The translations under genes and the position numbers were made by a program. From Flavobacterium sp. (GTDB lineage: Bacteria > Bacteroidota > Bacteroidia > Flavobacteriales > Flavobacteriaceae), in NCBI GenBank assembly GCA_015665265.1, contig JADFAM010000010.1, forward strand, positions 1 to 41,695: 41,695 bases of DNA, written 5' to 3'. The notes beneath the pieces were generated by a model. The model ran no database searches. It was not told where the DNA came from and saw only the letters and a program-made list of their open reading frames with translations. Shown piece after piece: positions 8,483 to 17,356 of this stretch (the first letter of the stretch is position 1; every line of letters begins with the position of its first letter).

Positions 8483-9688
8483 TTATTCCTCTCCATTTAC
8501 ATAGCCCTGAAGATACTCATATCTTGGTGTTAATTGTTGCTCATTTGTCATTGCTGCACGTGCTAAAATACCATCTTTATCTCCATTAAAAAAAGCGGGA
8601 ATCACATGGGTTAAAAATAAGTCTCCAAAACCATCACTGGCATCTTTTGGTAATTCACAAGGTAAATTATCTACAGCCATCACCGTAATGGAACCAGGAG
8701 AAGTATACGCTACCTCTTCAGAAGTCTCAGGGTCATAACCATAAATTGGTTCCGCAATGGTTGAGGCCCTAAGTGTAGAGGCTACTGGCCCATCTATATC
8801 GCATGAAATATCGGCTACTAAACGAATGTTAAAGTGTTCATTTTTTGCATCTTCTCGAGTAAATAAATACGGAGAACCGTCACCAAAAAAATGTCCTGCA
8901 ATAAAATAATCGGTAACCTTAGCAAAACGCATAAAGTTAGAAACATAGGCAGATGGGTTGTTGTAAAAATCACTGTTGGTAAGTACCTGACCATCGATGC
9001 GTTTGTTATAGTCTAACACATCTATTTTACAATACACAGGTTCATTAAAACTTGCTGTTAGATATTCTGAAATAGAAACCGACTTAATATGCATGGCATC
9101 TAAAATTTCTTTAGCACCTCTCGCTACTTTTCCTGATCCTGTTAAAAGAATTTTAATAGCAGGGAGTTCTATGGCATTTAACTGATCTATTAATGCTGGT
9201 AAATCGGCTAAACTTTCTGCTTTAGGTAAAGAAAACGTATGTTCTTTTATTCCTAGAGCTCTAAACCCATTATAAGCACCAACTAGACCTGCATATCGTC
9301 CAAAACCAATAAGACGGTTGCCTTTAGGGTCTGTAATCACTTCATGATCATATAAAGTGATGTTTTTCTCGAGCATTGCTTTAAGCAAGTCTCTGTTGTA
9401 GGGTTGTTTTTTGATAGTATGACTAAAGAAAAAATATTTTTTATTGGGTAGTAGTGAAGCTATTGGCACTTCTTTTACACCAATGAGTACATCACAGTCC
9501 GAAAGATCTTCGGTAATCTCAAAACCAGCCTTAGCATACGCATCATCAGAAAATACACGAATATTTGAAGATTCTACTACAATAGAGGCCTCCGGAAATT
9601 GTTGTTGAAACTCTTGTAGTTTTTGAGGGGAGAACACCACCCTTCTGTCTGGTGGGTTTTTACGTTCTTTGATGATACCAAATTTCAT
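8483..9688 (-). CDS. NAD(P)-dependent oxidoreductase, saccharopine/alanine dehydrogenase-like
   Basis: 401 aa from the ATG at 9688 (MKFGIIKERKNPPDRRV). Upstream in-frame ATGs at 9706 and 9694 would only add MRKIMY. The N-terminal part is the alanine dehydrogenase/PNT-type domain (KERKNPPDRRVVFSP, DCDVLIGVKEVP), followed by a nucleotide-binding segment with ILLTGSGKVARGAKEIL. This arrangement is that of the lysine-forming saccharopine dehydrogenase and alanine dehydrogenase family, and the substrate cannot be fixed from sequence. The 109-base gap to the tmRNA holds divergent promoters. Confidence 0.8.
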   Translation of the reverse strand: MKFGIIKERKNPPDRRVVFSPQKLQEFQQQFPEASIVVESSNIRVFSDDAYAKAGFEITEDLSDCDVLIGVKEVPIASLLPNKKYFFFSHTIKKQPYNRDLLKAMLEKNITLYDHEVITDPKGNRLIGFGRYAGLVGAYNGFRALGIKEHTFSLPKAESLADLPALIDQLNAIELPAIKILLTGSGKVARGAKEILDAMHIKSVSISEYLTASFNEPVYCKIDVLDYNKRIDGQVLTNSDFYNNPSAYVSNFMRFAKVTDYFIAGHFFGDGSPYLFTREDAKNEHFNIRLVADISCDIDGPVASTLRASTIAEPIYGYDPETSEEVAYTSPGSITVMAVDNLPCELPKDASDGFGDLFLTHVIPAFFNGDKDGILARAAMTNEQQLTPRYEYLQGYVNGEE

Positions 9689-9757
9689 GTACATTATTTT
9701 CCTCAAAATTAGTTGATTTTGATAGGATGCGCAAATGGTAAATTGGTTTCATTTTCA

Positions 9758-9765
9758 TACTTTTG
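9758..9765 (+). promoter_or_regulatory. Promoter -7 box of the tmRNA gene
   Basis: TACTTTTG matches TAnnTTTG, 33 bases before the mature tmRNA 5' end. The predicted leader contains a small hairpin (ATAGGT at 9774-9779 with ACCTAT at 9787-9792) that would be removed on 5' processing. Confidence 0.5.
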
Positions 9766-9797
9766 CAGACACTATAGGTTTTAGCGACCTATCTTAG

Positions 9798-10189
9798 GGG
9801 GACGACTGGTTTTGACAGCAAGATCAGTGAAACTGTAAGCATACCGAGGACTGAAATGATGACTCGTAAACCTTATTTCAACCATTTAAACGGCGAAGAT
9901 AACTACGCTTTAGCTGCATAATCTGAATTAACAGTAAGATTAGCCTCGGCACACAAGGTGTGCAAGCTTTATGTCCACGAAAAGCCTTGGTTTATGGCGT
10001 TTCACTTTTGGGCATCGTAAAAATAAACATAGAAATGTTAGGGCTTTGATAACATTTTGAAACTAAAGAAGCTAAGCTTGTAATGGATTGTTTTTGATCA
10101 GCTACTAGACGAAAATTAAACAAAAACTACGTATGTAGAAAGCATTTGAGCTGCTTGTTTGGACCCGAGTTCGATTCTCGGCGTCTCCA
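9798..10189 (+). ncRNA. ssrA: Transfer-messenger RNA (tmRNA)
   Basis: One-piece tmRNA that rescues stalled ribosomes and tags the incomplete protein. The 5' end GGGGACG (9798-9804) pairs with CGTCTCC (10182-10188) to form the acceptor stem, with one G-U pair. The T-arm is GAGTTCGATTCTC. The 3' CCA is not fully encoded. The tag frame is 9892-9921: GGC GAA GAT AAC TAC GCT TTA GCT GCA TAA, giving GEDNYALAA after the charged alanine. The YALAA end is the normal degradation signal. It is flanked by its own promoter box and a strong terminator. The accessory region begins directly downstream. Confidence 0.96.
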
Positions 10190-10199
10190 CTTTATTACA

Positions 10200-10240
10200 C
10201 CTCAACTAATTAATAATCAATTGGTTGAGGTTTTTTTTTA
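10200..10240 (+). terminator. Intrinsic terminator of tmRNA
   Basis: CCTCAAC at 10200-10206 pairs with GTTGAGG at 10224-10230, and the stem continues inward with TAATT/AATTG to about 12 bp. A run of nine T follows. Confidence 0.9.
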
Positions 10241-10284
10241 GTTAACTATTAGTCAACATTTTAAGAAAAATGTGTTTTTTTGAG

Positions 10285-10772
10285 TTAAAATTCAATAGAT
10301 TTTTTACCTCCAATATTTTTCAATACTTTTTTTGTAATGTTAAGATTAGCTATGTATTCAATTTTAACATACCTTTCATTGTTTGTTTGATGTAAAATTA
10401 AATCTAGGAACTGATATTTTCCATTCTTATAATCCGTTATAATTATAGAAATATCTTTAATATTAGATGTATCATTATTAGAATGAAAAAGAGCACTTGT
10501 GACTAAAAAATCTTCCAAAGGTTTGAAGTTATATTTTGAAACTATCTTTTTTATTCTTTTCGTCTCTTTTATGTATTTGTCATAAATTTTATCATTTCTT
10601 GCTTTATTCTGTCTTTTTGTTTCTTCAATTTTTTTGTTTGTTTTTTAAACCTATCAAAAACTGGTGCATCCTTTTCCACTGTCCAATTACCATAAATCTC
10701 GCTTGTAAAATGTGGTGGAGGGGTAGTCCTTTGTGTCTTGGTGCTAGAAACTTTATTATTTTTGAATAGTTC
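10285..10772 (-). pseudogene. Frameshifted gene after ygjP (or a -1 frameshift gene)
   Basis: Two minus-strand frames together cover this stretch. Frame A is open directly after the ygjP stop and runs to TAA at 10571-10569. It includes TQRTTPPPHFTSEIYGNW and EKDAPVFDRFKK. Frame B carries on from about 10640 to the stop at 10285, including KPLEDFLVTSALFHSNND and ITDYKNGKYQFLDLIL. The switch falls at an A7 run read as (A)(AAA)(AAA), where a -1 shift joins frame A to frame B. Frame A has no ATG: only GTG at 10679 is available, and the first start in frame B is TTG at 10518. Composition is that of a normal protein with a Lys/Glu-rich helix in the middle, so this is best read as one decayed gene of unknown function. 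A programmed shift is possible. Confidence 0.5.
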
Positions 10773-11489
10773 TTAATATATCTGTATTCTACAATCCTTA
10801 ACTTCTCTATCTAACTTCTTTGCGTTACCAGAAACCATATCTAAGAGCTGCCAGAAATCTCTACTGTGGTTTTTAATCTTAGTATGAACCAGTTCGTGGA
10901 GAATAACATAATCAACTAAATGATCGGGCAATCGCATAAGATGTAAGCTTAGGTTGATACTATTATCAAATGAGCAACTTCCCCATCTTGTTTTAGAATT
11001 CTTAACGGCAACTTTCTTGTAATCAAACTTGTGCTTTGACGCTAACTCTTCAACTCTCTTTGGGAGATACTCCTTGGCTTCCTTTCTCCAGGCACGTTCT
11101 ATCGCTTTTCTAATTTCATTTTGTACCTCAGCGTCTTCAACTTTATTGGTTTGAGGTATTGAAATAGTAATCTTATTATTTCTTACAACTGATTTTAGTG
11201 TATCTGTATCTGAAATTTTTAGTTCTAAATGATGAGTCCTGGTTTGGAACTTAGTGTCTAAATTAAAAACAGTAAAAAGTTCTTCCGCTTTTTGCATCTT
11301 TGAAAGATGTTTCTTAATCCAATCTATACGCTCCTCAGTTGCCTGTTTTGCTTTTTTAAAACTAATTGAAGTAGGAACAGATACACGAACACCAGTAAAG
11401 GGTTTGATGGTAATATTTAAACTCTTCGCTTTTTGACTTCGGAATAAAGTCACCTCAACACCCTTTATGTTTAACACCTGCTCCTCCAT
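10773..11489 (-). CDS. YgjP/DUF45-family metal-dependent hydrolase
   Basis: 238 aa. The C-terminal zinc-protease signature is complete: TRWGSCSFDNSINLSLHLM, then HELVH at 198-202 and a third histidine at 208 (NHSRDFW). YgjP-like (M48/WLM-related) proteins are frequent neighbours of type I restriction genes, and their substrate there is unknown. The ATG overlaps the hsdR stop as TAATG, so translation is coupled to hsdR. It is the last intact gene of the operon and is followed in the same frame by the decayed reading frame. Confidence 0.9.
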   Translation of the reverse strand: MEEQVLNIKGVEVTLFRSQKAKSLNITIKPFTGVRVSVPTSISFKKAKQATEERIDWIKKHLSKMQKAEELFTVFNLDTKFQTRTHHLELKISDTDTLKSVVRNNKITISIPQTNKVEDAEVQNEIRKAIERAWRKEAKEYLPKRVEELASKHKFDYKKVAVKNSKTRWGSCSFDNSINLSLHLMRLPDHLVDYVILHELVHTKIKNHSRDFWQLLDMVSGNAKKLDREVKDCRIQIY

Positions 11490-14446
11490 TAATAGTGCTG
11501 AATAATATACTTCATTAACTGCTCTGAAAATTTAGAGTAGTCTATTTTTTGGTTTTGAATAGCAGAGTGTACTTTTGAGAGCATTGCCAACTTCAAAATA
11601 ATATCTCTTCTAATTTTAGCTACAACAGTTCCTTTTTGTTGCCAATTATTGAAATCATTAGTGTAAGAAATAACAACCTCGTTCAGTTCACTTGTAATAA
11701 CAGAAACCAGTTCTTCATTGTCTAACTTTTCTCTTAAAAGCTGACTGATGGCTCTTTCCCCCATTGATAGGTCAGATGACTTTTCTAAATCTTGGGCTTC
11801 ATTTAAGTCATTCATAATGCTACACAATAGTGCATAGGTATCATCTACTTCTTCACCTCTTCTCTCGATAATTTTCTCTAATCTTTCTTGTAGTGTTTTG
11901 TATACAGGTAGGTCACTGGCTTTTATTCTCAGGACTGTTCTTAATCTATTTTCAAGGGTTAGTTCCTTATCTTTTTCAGATAAAGCTGTACCGTCTAATC
12001 GTTTTAGATAGTTGTCATCTACAACAAACACAGGAGCGTTTTCTCGCACTTCTCCAAGGGTTATGTGTTCTTGTATCATTTCCCTTGTTTTGGCTAAATA
12101 TTGGCTCACATCTGGCTTCTCTTGGCTTAGGATAGAATCAACTATTAGCTTAAGCTTAGTAGCCTCTGCATATTGCTTTGTGTACTCCAATATAAAAGGA
12201 TCTGGAGCAAGTGTTTCATAAGAAATCTGTAACCCTTTATAAGACTCTTTAAATTCACTAAGCTTATCATTCTTCTGAAGGTAATTGGCAATAGCAAAAG
12301 GTGATTTATTCTCAGCTTCTTCAAAGGTCTGATTGAAGTCTTCTAGGAATTTTGGGAGTTGTTCTTTAAGTTGGTTAAAATCAATCAAACAATCTGTAAT
12401 ATCACTCTCATCAAAGTTTAATGCAGTACTTAAGTTTTTAAGTATCCCACAGTAGTCGATAATGATACCACACATTTTATTTGGATACGGCCTGTTTGTT
12501 CGAGCAATAGCTTGTAAAAGCGTATGATCCTTTAGTGGTCTGTCTAAGTACATTACCTGCTCGTTAGGTGCATCAAAGCCTGTTAAGAGCATACTTTGAA
12601 CAATCATAAACTTTAGGTCACTATCCTTATTTTTGAACAGGTTAACACAGTCTCTTATTTCTTGTTTAGACTTATGGTGTTTTCTTAAATCTGGGGCATC
12701 ATTTTGCCCACCACTAAAGACCACGGCACTATATTGCTCTCCAAGTAATTCGTCAATATGATTTTTAATTACCACACAAGCTTCTCTATTAAAGGCTACA
12801 ATTTGAGCTTTAAAGCCATTTGGTTCTATGTGTGCTGTATAATGCTTAGCAATGTCTTCTGCCACAGCTCTTAAACGGGCAGGGTTCATCATAAAGGTCT
12901 TTCCATAGCTGGACCCTTGTTCTTTTAAAACATCCATCTCCTCAGGACTCAAGTGATCGTATTCTGCATCTATCAATTCGTCCATTTGGTCGGCATCAAT
13001 ATGCCACTTTCTATTTCTTAATTGGTAATGAACAGGTACGGTTGCACCGTCATCAATGGCAGCCTTTATATTATAAAGATCCATATAGCGCTCCACCTTT
13101 CCGTCTGGCTTAAGCCCAAAGTTTCTGTGGGTATTCTTGTCTGACTTATCAATAGGTGTTCCTGTAAATCCAAAAAAGAAGGCATTTGGCAATGCACGTC
13201 TCATTTCAGCGGCATTAGTACCTTCTTGGGTTCTATGCGCTTCATCAATAAGGATAATTACATTCTCTCTTTGAACCAATACATCAGCCATTTCATCAAA
13301 CTTGAAGATGGTACTGATAATAACCTCACGTCTGTCTTCTTTTAATTTCTTTCTGAGTCCATCAATGGAAGATGCTCTTGTGGTATTGGGTAGTTTTACC
13401 GCACCAAAAGTCTCTGTTATTTGTGCATCTAAATCCACACGATCAACTACAATAAGAATGGTCGGGTTATTTAGTTCTGCGAGTGTTCGTAGTTTCCAAG
13501 CAGTAAAGAGCATTGTTAAAGACTTACCACTTCCTTGGGTGTGCCATATAAGACCTGTTTTCATCTCACTTGTTACAACACGCTCTACTATTTTATTTAC
13601 GGCACGAAACTGTTGGTAACGTGCAATCTTTTTAACGGTGAGGTTGTCTCTGGTTTCAAAGACAATAAAGTTGGTGATCAGGTCTATGAAATTGACCTTA
13701 TTTAGCAGTCCAAAAACCTGAACATCAATGTAGGGATTAAAATCTCGTTTGTTTTCTTCAGCGTACGCTTTAAACTCACTACTGTCTTTAATATCATTAG
13801 GAGTGCCAGAGTCGTATTTCCACTCCATATAGTATTTATCAGGTGACTTAGTTGCACCATACTTTAGTTTATGTCCGTCTGTAGAAATATTAAATACGTT
13901 AGGAATAAATAAGTTAGGTGTGGTGCGTTGGTAGCGATCTAACTGTTTAATACCTTCTGCGAAAGTAGACCCTTCAGTACCTAAAAATTTACATTCTATA
14001 ACCGAGATTGGTATACCGTTTACAAACAAGACTACATCAGGTCGTATATGTTTATATGCATCTTCAGGCTTGGTAATCGTGCAAACATATTGATTGGTCA
14101 CTGAAAAGTGATTTTCCTCTGGATTAATTCGGTTAATAAGGTCTATAGAGATCGCTTTACTCTCTTGGTTTGGCTTGAATGATTTCTCTCCTTTAAGCCA
14201 GGCGTGAAACTCCTCATTATCATCTACACGGTTGATTCTATTATATAAGGTTTCGCAATGCTCCCGTTTTAGTCCTTTGTGAGCATTTAGTTTAAGTAAG
14301 GCATCTATTACAAGTGGCTTTAATAACACCTCATCAACAGAGTCATCTCGCATGGAGCTATTCTCAGCTGCAGACAGGTATGTCCACCCCAATTTCTTGA
14401 GGGTGTTTATTAGAGGAATCTCCACGCTATGAAGTTCTGATGACAT
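11489..14446 (-). CDS. hsdR: Type I restriction enzyme, R (translocase/nuclease) subunit
   Basis: 985 aa. The N-terminal PD-(D/E)XK nuclease is intact (RPD at 135-137, ECK at 151-153, QLDRY at 168-172). Two RecA-like motor domains follow: Walker A QGSGKS at 304-309, DEAH at 401-404, FTGTPI, and later LLTGFDAP and QAIARTNRPY. The C-terminal helical region binds the HsdM/HsdS core. It translocates unmodified DNA and cuts it far from the recognition site. The start overlaps the hsdS stop by one base (TAATG). All key residues that can be checked are present, so it should be active. Confidence 0.96.
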   Translation of the reverse strand: MSSELHSVEIPLINTLKKLGWTYLSAAENSSMRDDSVDEVLLKPLVIDALLKLNAHKGLKREHCETLYNRINRVDDNEEFHAWLKGEKSFKPNQESKAISIDLINRINPEENHFSVTNQYVCTITKPEDAYKHIRPDVVLFVNGIPISVIECKFLGTEGSTFAEGIKQLDRYQRTTPNLFIPNVFNISTDGHKLKYGATKSPDKYYMEWKYDSGTPNDIKDSSEFKAYAEENKRDFNPYIDVQVFGLLNKVNFIDLITNFIVFETRDNLTVKKIARYQQFRAVNKIVERVVTSEMKTGLIWHTQGSGKSLTMLFTAWKLRTLAELNNPTILIVVDRVDLDAQITETFGAVKLPNTTRASSIDGLRKKLKEDRREVIISTIFKFDEMADVLVQRENVIILIDEAHRTQEGTNAAEMRRALPNAFFFGFTGTPIDKSDKNTHRNFGLKPDGKVERYMDLYNIKAAIDDGATVPVHYQLRNRKWHIDADQMDELIDAEYDHLSPEEMDVLKEQGSSYGKTFMMNPARLRAVAEDIAKHYTAHIEPNGFKAQIVAFNREACVVIKNHIDELLGEQYSAVVFSGGQNDAPDLRKHHKSKQEIRDCVNLFKNKDSDLKFMIVQSMLLTGFDAPNEQVMYLDRPLKDHTLLQAIARTNRPYPNKMCGIIIDYCGILKNLSTALNFDESDITDCLIDFNQLKEQLPKFLEDFNQTFEEAENKSPFAIANYLQKNDKLSEFKESYKGLQISYETLAPDPFILEYTKQYAEATKLKLIVDSILSQEKPDVSQYLAKTREMIQEHITLGEVRENAPVFVVDDNYLKRLDGTALSEKDKELTLENRLRTVLRIKASDLPVYKTLQERLEKIIERRGEEVDDTYALLCSIMNDLNEAQDLEKSSDLSMGERAISQLLREKLDNEELVSVITSELNEVVISYTNDFNNWQQKGTVVAKIRRDIILKLAMLSKVHSAIQNQKIDYSKFSEQLMKYIIQHY

Positions 14447-15624
14447 TATACTTTTACTCGTTTTTTACCTGTTAGTAGTTGTTGCATTAAACCTTTTTTA
14501 AGGGCTTGTAACTGTGCTTTTTGTATTTGTTCTTTTTCAATCTTAGCATCTGCTTCTGAAAGTATGGCTGCTATTTTTTGTTGTTCTGGTAGAGGGGGAA
14601 TAGCAACTTTATATTTGCTTGCTTGAACACCTGTTAATTGTGGGATTCCACTCGTTTCGATATGAAAATTAACACTGTGATTAATGTAGTTAGTTAAGTA
14701 AATATAATCAACATTAGAATTTGGATGAATAACAATTAATCTACCAATTGCACCAAACTCTTCATTTCTTGCAAAAGCATAACCAATGTCACCTCTTCCT
14801 GTAATTGTTATACTGTTCTTAGGATATTCTGACCTACTATAAAAACCATATAACCCTCTATCAGTAATTGCATTTGAATAGACACGTACTTTATGTTCTT
14901 TACTAAGAGTTGGATTATAAATTTCTTTATTCAAATCTCTTCCCACTTTAATTAAACCTACTTCCTCCAATGATTTAACCTCCCAATCCTTCGGAATCCT
15001 ACCAACCTTGGTGTCTTTAAATTCTGTATGTCCTATGCCTTCAGAAAAGAGTTTCTGCATCAAACCTTTCTTTAGTTCTTTGCTCTTTTCAATGATCTTG
15101 TCTATAGTGCTTATCTGCTCATCTACAGTGGAAAGTATGGCTGCTATTTTTTGTTGTTCCTGTAGAGGGGGTATTTTTAAAGGAATACCTTTTAAGTCAC
15201 CTTGATTGAGTTTTGTTCTTGTACTTCCGTTAATGAACCTCAAGATATTTTTATGTTCAAGCTCATAAAAAACATAATCAAAATCAAAATCTGATTTTGG
15301 TTTTAATACGTGAGCGTGATTATTCACCCAAGATTTCCCTGTAATTTTATATGCAATATGTCTAAATTCATATTCACTAAAATTTCCACCATCTTCAGCC
15401 ATTAAAATTAAGGGCTCATTAAATATAAAATCATTTATACTATCAACTTGACCATTTGCTCCATAATAAGGTACGTCTCCTGAAATTGAATTTCTTTGAG
15501 AAGAATTTAATGGCTTTCTTTTATTATTTAAAATATCAACCACTTCTGATAATTTAATAACATCCCAATCTTTCGGAATCCTTCCAATTTTGGTGTCTTT
15601 GTATGTGTCTTGAAGCACCTTCAT
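14446..15624 (-). CDS. hsdS: Type I restriction-modification specificity subunit
   Basis: 392 aa, two target-recognition domains in the usual pseudo-repeat. Each half starts with the same phrase (TKIGRIPKDWDV near residue 10; TKVGRIPKDWEV near 206) and ends with a helical spacer (LQEQQKIAAILSTVDEQI; LPEQQKIAAILSEADAKI). It determines the bipartite DNA sequence bound by the M2S and R2M2S complexes. The gene overlaps both hsdM and hsdR by one base. Repeated DNA in the conserved parts would allow domain exchange. Confidence 0.94.
   Translation of the reverse strand: MKVLQDTYKDTKIGRIPKDWDVIKLSEVVDILNNKRKPLNSSQRNSISGDVPYYGANGQVDSINDFIFNEPLILMAEDGGNFSEYEFRHIAYKITGKSWVNNHAHVLKPKSDFDFDYVFYELEHKNILRFINGSTRTKLNQGDLKGIPLKIPPLQEQQKIAAILSTVDEQISTIDKIIEKSKELKKGLMQKLFSEGIGHTEFKDTKVGRIPKDWEVKSLEEVGLIKVGRDLNKEIYNPTLSKEHKVRVYSNAITDRGLYGFYSRSEYPKNSITITGRGDIGYAFARNEEFGAIGRLIVIHPNSNVDYIYLTNYINHSVNFHIETSGIPQLTGVQASKYKVAIPPLPEQQKIAAILSEADAKIEKEQIQKAQLQALKKGLMQQLLTGKKRVKV
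14558..14586 (-). repeat. hsdS internal direct repeat, copy 1
   Basis: A 29-base stretch is identical to 15131-15159, 573 bases away, and lies in the C-terminal conserved spacer (QQKIAAILSE). A second, less exact pair lies at about 14981-15020 and 15563-15600 (the RIPKDW segment). Confidence 0.9.
15131..15159 (-). repeat. hsdS internal direct repeat, copy 2
   Basis: Exact 29-base match to 14558-14586, in the central conserved spacer of hsdS. Recombination between the copies would delete one recognition domain, or exchange it with another hsdS. Confidence 0.9.
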
Positions 15625-17132
15625 TAGTATCCTAATTCTTTTAGGTAGTCATTCAACTTACTATTGGTTTCTTTTCTTTGTGCTTCTAACCCTTTTAACT
15701 CATTCATTACCTCTTCAATGATCACAGGAACTTCAGGCTCTGTAGTATCTACATAACGAGAAATATTAAGGTTGTAATCGTTTTCTTTGATCTCTTCCAA
15801 ATCACACACCGAGCAGTAGCGTTCAATAGTCGAGTAATCAGTATACGTCCTTAAGGTTTTTGTAATATCCTCATCTCTTAAATGGTTCTGTGCCTTGCCT
15901 TCTAAATAGTCTTTACTGGCATCTACAAACAAGACTTTTCCTTTCCTATTTGCAGGTTTGTTCTTGTCTATAATTAGAATACATCCAGGGCTTCCTGTAT
16001 TGGCAAATAAGTTGCCTGGTAATCCAATCACCGCATCAACTACATCTAATTCTAAGAAGGCTTGTCTCACTTTAGCTTCTTTACTTCCTCTAAATAAGAC
16101 TCCGTTATCCATTACCACACCAATACGCCCTTTAGGGTTTAAACTGGCATACATATGTTGTATCCAAGCCCAGTCAGCAGTACTTGCAGGAGGTCTTCCA
16201 TAAACCAATCTATTAAAAGGATCTTCTATATCAACCTTTTTCTTTTTACCGTTAACCGTCTGGGTGCTGTGCATCCAATCGTCTAAGTTCCACGGTGGAT
16301 TTGCCATAATGTTGTCGAACTTCATCAGTCCGCCATTTACCAAGTGCTTAGGCTCCATAAAAGTATCGCCACGCTCAACTTTTGCATCATTAAAGCCGTG
16401 CAAAATCATATTCATCTTTGCCAGTATAAAAGTGGCATAAACAGATTCCTGTCCATACAAGAATACCTTTTGAGCATCTTGTCCTTGCTTTTTAATGTAC
16501 TGGGCAGCCGTTACTAAAATACCACCAGAACCACAGGCAGGATCATAAATACTTTGTCCTTCTTGGGGTTGTAGTATTTCAACCAATAGTTCAACGATCT
16601 GATGAGGTGTATAGAATTCTCCACCTTTCTTACCTGCATCATCTGCAAATTGTGCGATAAGGTACTCATAGGCATCACCAAGCATATCTCCTGTAATAAA
16701 TTCATTACCTAATTTATGAATGTTAAAGTGGTTGACCAGGTCACTCATTGCAGCATCCGAGAGTTTATCTTTGTCGTTGAAGTCAATCTTGTCTAAAATA
16801 CCATCCAGTCTTGGTGCGTTTGCACGAGTAACCTCAGCAAATACATCATTTATTTTAGCTCCTATATTGGTTGATGTTGAAAGAATATTATTCCAATGGC
16901 AGTCAGAAGGAATAAAGAAAATATCCGCATAGAGGTTCTTGTCACTGGCTAATTCTTCACCTACCTGTTCTTTAAGTTTTTGAAATTCTTCATCAAAGAC
17001 ATCACTAAGTCGTTTGTAAAAAAGTAAACCAAGGATATAGTGCTTGAAATCTCCACTATCTATCTTGCCCCTGAGGATGTTTGCGCTCTCCCACAGATAG
17101 GACTGCAGTTGTTGTTTTGTAATCTTTGACAT
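15624..17132 (-). CDS. hsdM: Type I restriction-modification DNA methyltransferase subunit
   Basis: 502 aa. The helical N-terminal HsdM domain (LQSYLWESANILRGKIDS) precedes an N6-adenine methylase domain with GEFYTP at 171-176, the SAM motif DPACGSGG at 197-204 and the catalytic NPPW at 278-281. A coiled-coil tail ends the protein. It methylates the HsdS target on each strand and protects the host. It is the first gene of the hsdM-hsdS-hsdR-ygjP operon. The promoter must lie in the 224-base gap shared with the divergent methylase-like gene. Confidence 0.96.
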   Translation of the reverse strand: MSKITKQQLQSYLWESANILRGKIDSGDFKHYILGLLFYKRLSDVFDEEFQKLKEQVGEELASDKNLYADIFFIPSDCHWNNILSTSTNIGAKINDVFAEVTRANAPRLDGILDKIDFNDKDKLSDAAMSDLVNHFNIHKLGNEFITGDMLGDAYEYLIAQFADDAGKKGGEFYTPHQIVELLVEILQPQEGQSIYDPACGSGGILVTAAQYIKKQGQDAQKVFLYGQESVYATFILAKMNMILHGFNDAKVERGDTFMEPKHLVNGGLMKFDNIMANPPWNLDDWMHSTQTVNGKKKKVDIEDPFNRLVYGRPPASTADWAWIQHMYASLNPKGRIGVVMDNGVLFRGSKEAKVRQAFLELDVVDAVIGLPGNLFANTGSPGCILIIDKNKPANRKGKVLFVDASKDYLEGKAQNHLRDEDITKTLRTYTDYSTIERYCSVCDLEEIKENDYNLNISRYVDTTEPEVPVIIEEVMNELKGLEAQRKETNSKLNDYLKELGY

Positions 17133-17281
17133 TCATTTTTTTTAGAAAATTAAAAATATTATTTTATAACAACATAGACAATTTTATTACTGTAAGATTT
17201 ACATATGGATAATCATAAGCATAAACTTCTCTTTTAGTTCTTCTATTTTTAAACCGAAATTAATTTAATGGTTAATTTTTA

Positions 17282-17289
17282 TATATTTG
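17282..17289 (+). promoter_or_regulatory. Putative -7 box for the methylase-like gene
   Basis: TATATTTG fits TAnnTTTG and lies 68 bases before the chosen ATG at 17357. The rest of the 17133-17356 intergenic region is AT-rich, and I see nothing else in it. Confidence 0.4.
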
Positions 17290-17356
17290 GTTAGATGTGA
17301 TAATTGAATGTTATATCATATTTAGCAACAGGTTATACCTCCTTAAAATACTAGTT

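Noticed and set aside
10536..10769. Plus-strand 77-aa open frame, Phe/Leu/Cys-rich
   Set aside because: It is antisense to the frameshifted minus-strand gene, and its composition is that of complemented Lys/Glu codons.
11893..13619. Plus-strand frames within hsdR
   Set aside because: Antisense shadows of a clearly intact hsdR gene.
17297..17356. Longer N-terminus for the methylase-like protein from GTG at 17297
   Set aside because: The added residues look like translated leader; the ATG at 17357 begins a regular protein and follows the predicted promoter.
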